This document shows, one piece after another, positions 7,838-11,442 of a stretch of 11,442 bases of DNA. Position numbers and translations under genes: made by a program. The notes below the pieces were generated by a model. It was given only the letters and a program-made list of their open reading frames with translations, did not search any database and had not been told where the DNA came from. Origin of the DNA: Acidimicrobiales bacterium (GTDB taxonomy: Bacteria; Actinomycetota; Acidimicrobiia; Acidimicrobiales; RAAP-2); NCBI GenBank assembly GCA_017883105.1, contig JADGOF010000043.1:1-11442 (forward strand). Direction: 5' to 3'. Positions within the stretch are counted from its first letter, which is position 1; each line of letters starts with the position of its first letter.

Positions 7838-9225
7838 GCACCGTCACCACGGTCGTGAATCCGGCCACCGAGGCCGCCATCGCGGAGATCCCGGTCCAGG
7901 GGGTCGACGAGGCCGACGCCACGGTGGCCCGGTCCCTCGAGGCCGGTCCCGCCTGGAGGGCGGTGGCGCCCGCCGACCGGGCCCGCCTGATGCGACGCTT
8001 CGCCGCCCAGGTCGAGGAGCACGCGGAAGAACTCGCGCAACTCGAGACCGGCAACGTGGGCAAGCCCATCAGCGAGAGTCGCGACGAGGTGGGCATGGTG
8101 GCCGAGGTCCTGTACTTCTACGCCGGAGCGGTGGACAAGCACCGGGGAGCGACGGTGCCGGTGGCCGGGGGGGTCGACATGACCTTCCACGAGCCGCTGG
8201 GCCTGGTGGCCGCAATCATTCCATGGAACTTCCCCATCGCCATCACGTCGTGGAAGGTCGGTCCGGCGTTGGCCACCGGCAACACCATCGTGGTCAAACC
8301 GGCCGAGATCACCCCGTTGACCGCACTGCGCCTGGCCGAACTGGCCCTGGACGCCGGAATCCCCGAAGGCGTGTTCCAGGTGGTCGTGGGCAAGGGGTCG
8401 GTGGTCGGCACCCGTCTGGCCGAACACCCCGATGTGGCCAAAGTGGCCTTCACCGGTTCCACCGAGGTCGGGCGCGAGGTGATGTCGCGGGCCTCGGGGA
8501 CGATCAAGCGTGTCACCCTCGAGCTGGGTGGCAAGTCGGCCAACATCATCTTCGACGACGCCGACCTCGAACGGGCAGCGACAGCCACACCGGCCGGTGT
8601 GTTCGCCAACGGGGGACAGGACTGCTGCGCCCGCAGCCGAGTGCTCGTTCAGCGCACGGTGTTTGAGGAGTACCTGGCGCTGCTCGCCGACGCCGTCGAC
8701 GCATGGACGGTGGGCGATCCCACCGACTCCTCAATCAAGATGGGGCCGATGGTCACCGCCGCCCATCGTCAGGTGGTGGCCGGCTTTCTGGCCGACGGGA
8801 TGGGCGAGCCCGGGGGCGGGCCGGTGGAGGCCGCACACCGGGGATCGGTCCCTGACGGCCCGGGCTTCTGGTTCCCACCCACCGTGGTGGCTCCGGCCCG
8901 GGCCGAGTGGCGGATGGCCAGGGAGGAGATCTTCGGGCCGGTCGTGGCAGTCATCCCCTTCGACGACGAAGAGGACGCGGAGCGCTTGGCCAACGACACC
9001 CCGTTCGGTCTTTCCGGCTCCATCTGGACCCGCGATGGGGCCCGGGCTCTGCGGATGGCTCGGGCGGTCCAGGCCGGCAACCTCTCGGTCAACTCGAACA
9101 GCTCGGTACGGGTGCAGACCAGCTTCGGCGGCATGAAGCAGTCCGGTTTCGGACGCGAGCTCGGATTGGAAGCGCTGGAGTCCTACAGCGACGTGAAGAA
9201 CGTGTTCGTCTCTACCGAGGGTTGA
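7834..9225 (+). CDS. NAD(P)-dependent aldehyde dehydrogenase (PuuC/betaine-aldehyde type)
   Basis: A 463-residue enzyme of the aldehyde dehydrogenase superfamily, oxidising an aldehyde to its acid in the cytoplasm. PWNFPI at 130-135 supplies the oxyanion-hole Asn132; KPAEITPL is the cofactor site; FTGSTEVG is the Rossmann turn; E230 in ELGGKSANIIFDDAD is the general base; and NGGQDCCAR carries the catalytic C264, with an adjacent C265. The EEIFGPV and SFGGMKQSGFGRE motifs complete the C-terminal half. Translation begins at ATG 7834, which overlaps the hydrolase stop; AGAGGAG (7822-7828) lies 5 nt before it, so the two are translationally coupled. The open frame runs further upstream, but MSTVTTVVNPATE is the expected beginning. 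In context the likely substrate is a gamma-glutamylated or free amino aldehyde; closely related enzymes act on betaine aldehyde and 4-aminobutanal. Confidence 0.94.
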   Translation: MSTVTTVVNPATEAAIAEIPVQGVDEADATVARSLEAGPAWRAVAPADRARLMRRFAAQVEEHAEELAQLETGNVGKPISESRDEVGMVAEVLYFYAGAVDKHRGATVPVAGGVDMTFHEPLGLVAAIIPWNFPIAITSWKVGPALATGNTIVVKPAEITPLTALRLAELALDAGIPEGVFQVVVGKGSVVGTRLAEHPDVAKVAFTGSTEVGREVMSRASGTIKRVTLELGGKSANIIFDDADLERAATATPAGVFANGGQDCCARSRVLVQRTVFEEYLALLADAVDAWTVGDPTDSSIKMGPMVTAAHRQVVAGFLADGMGEPGGGPVEAAHRGSVPDGPGFWFPPTVVAPARAEWRMAREEIFGPVVAVIPFDDEEDAERLANDTPFGLSGSIWTRDGARALRMARAVQAGNLSVNSNSSVRVQTSFGGMKQSGFGRELGLEALESYSDVKNVFVSTEG

Positions 9226-9236
9226 CTCCTCCCTCG

Positions 9237-10037
9237 ATGGCCCATGGCTCCCGTGATCGGGCGGCCCATGCCGGACAGGTGGCGGTGATCACCGGCGCCA
9301 GTCGTGGCCTGGGCGCCGGCCTGGCCGCGTCGTTGGCCAGCGAGGGCATGCGCCTCGGGTTGTGTGCCCGCACCCGGCCCGATGGGCCCGTCGGCACGGA
9401 GAGCGTGACCGCCTCGGTGGACGTGACCGACGCACGAGCGGTGGACGCCTTTGCCGGCGACGTCGTCGAGGCCTTCGGCCGGATCGATCTATGGGTGAAC
9501 AATGCAGGGGTCCTCGCCCCCATCGGCCCATTGGCCGAAGCTGATCCCGACGCGCTCCACCGCCACATCGACATCAACATCCTCGGGGTGCTTCACGGGT
9601 CGGCGGCCTTCGCCCGGCATGTGCGGGCCAGGCCGGGCACCGGCGCGCTGGTCAACATCTCTTCGGGTGCAGCCACCAACCCGTATGAGGGCTGGGCCGC
9701 CTACTGCGCGTCGAAGGCGGCGGTCGAGATGATCTCCGAGGTGATCGCCCGGGAGGAGCGGCACCACGGACTGATAGCTTTTGCGGTGTCGCCCGGGGTG
9801 GTGGACTCCGACATGCAGGTGCTCATCCGATCGACGTCTGCTGGATCCTTCCCCCAGGTCGACCGATTCCTCAGGGTCCAAGAGGACCAGGCGTTCAACT
9901 CACCGGCGTGGGTGGCGCAGTTCATCGTCGAGCAGTGCTTGGAGGCGGCCATTGGCGCCGCAACGCGGGGGGGAACAGGTACTGTTCGCCTCCGGGTTCC
10001 TCCCGGGCCGGGAGGTGCGAGACCGTCAGCGACTTGA
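9237..10037 (+). CDS. SDR-family oxidoreductase (second)
   Basis: A 266-residue short-chain dehydrogenase, only distantly similar to the one at 6158-6934. TGASRGLG (19-26) binds the dinucleotide; a basic CARTR follows the second strand, suggesting NADP(H) preference, in contrast to the other SDR. DVTD at about 62-65, NNAG (88-91), NISSG with the catalytic serine (142 or 143) and Y156-x-x-x-K160 are all present, then SPGVVDSDMQ. The C-terminal section (SPAWVAQFIVEQCLEA, then GTVRLRVPPGPGG) lacks the VVDGG ending of FabG-like SDRs. ATG 9237 is 11 bp after the ALDH stop with no clear ribosome binding site, so it probably depends on read-through or coupling from the ALDH. A run of seven G at 9967-9973, close to the end, is a place where a sequencing error would alter the last 22 residues. 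Confidence 0.9.
   Translation: MAHGSRDRAAHAGQVAVITGASRGLGAGLAASLASEGMRLGLCARTRPDGPVGTESVTASVDVTDARAVDAFAGDVVEAFGRIDLWVNNAGVLAPIGPLAEADPDALHRHIDINILGVLHGSAAFARHVRARPGTGALVNISSGAATNPYEGWAAYCASKAAVEMISEVIAREERHHGLIAFAVSPGVVDSDMQVLIRSTSAGSFPQVDRFLRVQEDQAFNSPAWVAQFIVEQCLEAAIGAATRGGTGTVRLRVPPGPGGARPSAT
9999..10015. terminator. GC-rich hairpin at the end of the second SDR gene
   Basis: CCTCCC-gggcc-GGGAGG can form a 6-8 bp stem within the last codons of the SDR, just before the convergent surface-protein gene. No T run follows on either strand, so it is at most a weak or Rho-assisted terminator. Confidence 0.25.
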
Positions 10038-10094
10038 CGGCCTTGCAGTCCCTGAGCGTGCGCTGGCCCGCATCGCCGGATGGTGTCACGGCCA

Positions 10095-11442
10095 CTACGC
10101 CAGTATCTGGAGCTTCAGCCTCTGTTTGACGGTGACGCCGGCGGACACGGCTCTGACCTTCACTGAGTAGGTCTTGACCTTGTCTGTCGCCGACGGTGTG
10201 CCGGAGATGGTTCCCGTTCCGTCGTGATTGTCGGTGAAGGTCAGCCCAGCGGGAAGCCCGGTGGCCGTCAGGGCCGCCACCGGGGACACACCAGTCGAGG
10301 TCACTTGGAAACTGCCGGCCACGCTCTTGTGCAATGTGGCAGTTGCCGGAGAGGTAATCCTGAGCACGTAGGCATGAAACGTTTGGACGGTGTCCGGTCC
10401 GGTCCCGTTGTTGGCGTGCAGCGTGAAGGTGTAGATCCCGGTACCGGACGTCGGTCCTGTTCCCTTGAGTTTGCCCGGCCCGTGCTTCGACGGGGCGAAG
10501 AACGTCAACCAGCTCGGCAGACCTACTGCAGTCACGGTCGGAGCCGGAGTGCCGCTGGTGGTGATGTTGAATCTCAGGTTCTTCCCGGCCGCCACCGTGG
10601 CGGACGATGCCGAGGTGAACGCAGCGGTGTTGGAGGTCGGCGTGACGCTGTTGGAGGGGATCGAAGCCGGACCGGAGCCGTTGGCGTTGGCGGCCCTCAC
10701 CGTGAACGTGTAAACGGTGCCGTTGGTCAGTCCGTTGACCGTGCATGAGGTGGCGCTGGGGGAGGTGCAGGTCAGAGCGCCCGGCGACGAGGTCACCGTG
10801 TAACCGGTGATCGGCGAACCACCGTTCGAACCGGCAATCCAACTCACGGTGGCCGAGGCGTTTCCAGCTGTGGCCGAAACACCGGCCGGTGCGCCGGGCG
10901 TACCGGCCACGTAGGTGAACACATCGGCTGCCGAGGTGGCCGACGTGCCGCCCGGCGTGGTCACCGTGACGTCCACGGTGCCGGTGCCCGCAGGGGCCGT
11001 GGTGGTGATCGAGGTGGCGGTGTCGGTGGTGACCGGCGCGGCGTTGGTCCCGAAGTGGACCGCGGTCGCACCGGAGAGGTTGGTGCCGGTGATGGTCACG
11101 CTGGTGCCACCGGCGGCCGGCCCCGAGTTCGGGCTGACCGCGGTGACGGTCGGAGCCGGTGTGGCGGCGACCGTGAGAGACCACCGGGGGCTCGGGGCGA
11201 CGTAAGCAGGCGTCTTGTTGATGCCCTGGCCGGCAGGGTCGTTGTTGCTCGGGTAGGCGTCAAGGTTTGCTGCACCGATCGAAGTGTTTGTCGTGGAGAC
11301 GAACTCGGTCTCGAAGTCCGAGATGGTCTGGCCGATGGTGTCGCCGGCATTGACGGTGAACTTGGCGGTGACGGTCGGAAGGGTCAGCTCTGCACCACCG
11401 GGGATGAGGTCTGCCGCGTTGAGGAAGGTCTCGATGTACGGG
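10095..11442 (-). CDS. modular secreted/surface protein with IPT/TIG, fibronectin III and He_PIG-like Ig domains (N-terminus beyond window)
   Basis: The frame stays open past the right edge, so the gene begins outside; 448 residues are visible. Residues 1-90 form a beta-rich region of unknown family (FTVNAGDTIGQTISDFETEF). Residues about 95-180 are an IPT/TIG domain (APTVTAVSPNSGPAAGGTSV, then TGTNLSGATAVHFG and FTYV). About 181-268 is a fibronectin type III domain (TPGAPAGVSATAGNASATVSW, then GYTVTSSPG and NGTVYTFTVRAANANGSGP). About 274-360 and 361-445 are two putative Ig domains of the He_PIG kind (GLPSWLTF; GLPAGLTFTDNHDGTGTISG). The composition is rich in Thr, Ser and Ala with almost no Cys, as in exported actinobacterial proteins. 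There is no LPxTG or membrane segment at the C-terminus, so it is probably released or held by its N-terminal part. It has no visible link to the catabolic cluster. Confidence 0.88.
   Translation of the reverse strand, partial: PYIETFLNAADLIPGGAELTLPTVTAKFTVNAGDTIGQTISDFETEFVSTTNTSIGAANLDAYPSNNDPAGQGINKTPAYVAPSPRWSLTVAATPAPTVTAVSPNSGPAAGGTSVTITGTNLSGATAVHFGTNAAPVTTDTATSITTTAPAGTGTVDVTVTTPGGTSATSAADVFTYVAGTPGAPAGVSATAGNASATVSWIAGSNGGSPITGYTVTSSPGALTCTSPSATSCTVNGLTNGTVYTFTVRAANANGSGPASIPSNSVTPTSNTAAFTSASSATVAAGKNLRFNITTSGTPAPTVTAVGLPSWLTFFAPSKHGPGKLKGTGPTSGTGIYTFTLHANNGTGPDTVQTFHAYVLRITSPATATLHKSVAGSFQVTSTGVSPVAALTATGLPAGLTFTDNHDGTGTISGTPSATDKVKTYSVKVRAVSAGVTVKQRLKLQILA

Noticed and set aside
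9922..11184. 420-codon open frame on the - strand across the SDR end
   Set aside because: It is out of frame with the IPT/FN3/Ig protein on the same strand, and its His/Arg/Gly-rich composition is that of a frame shadow.

Overview
The window is a high-GC, densely packed bacterial segment. An actinobacterial-type LeuA, several AGGAGG-type ribosome binding sites and candidate leaderless or near-leaderless starts point to an actinobacterium. An uncultured member of Acidimicrobiia or a related class is my guess; there is no rRNA to settle it, and the taxonomy is inference.

Layout. (1) 1-742: the C-terminal part of an FGGY-family sugar kinase cut by the left edge, followed directly by a 37-residue remnant of a VapC-type PIN toxin and then a TetR-family regulator on the - strand. 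(2) 1307-1513: an unusually AT-rich divergent control region between the TetR gene and an orphan ATP-grasp ligase (1514-2761, +). (3) 2715-4472, -: leuA, whose 3' end overlaps the ligase gene tail to tail by 47 bp. leuA is preceded by what looks like a complete attenuator (4575-4714): a promoter, a 12- or 16-residue leader peptide with three consecutive Leu codons, a first hairpin right after its stop, and a strong intrinsic terminator. (4) 4751-9225: a divergent cluster built around gamma-glutamyl amine chemistry. On the - strand are an SDR dehydrogenase and a glutamine-synthetase-like ligase. On the + strand are a PuuD-like gamma-glutamyl hydrolase (class I GATase fold) and an aldehyde dehydrogenase, overlapping by ATGA, and then a second SDR. 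The 132-bp region between the two arms carries two perfect inverted repeats. (5) 10095 to the right edge, -: the C-terminal 448 residues of a modular secreted or surface protein with IPT/TIG, fibronectin III and two putative Ig-like (He_PIG) domains.

How the genes may work together. The ligase would cap an amine with glutamate, a dehydrogenase would produce an aldehyde, the ALDH would make the acid, and the hydrolase would release glutamate. This resembles the Puu pathway of putrescine use, but no PuuB-type flavin oxidase is visible and two SDRs are present. That fits an amino-alcohol substrate (for example an ethanolamine-like compound) at least as well as putrescine. The substrate is inference.
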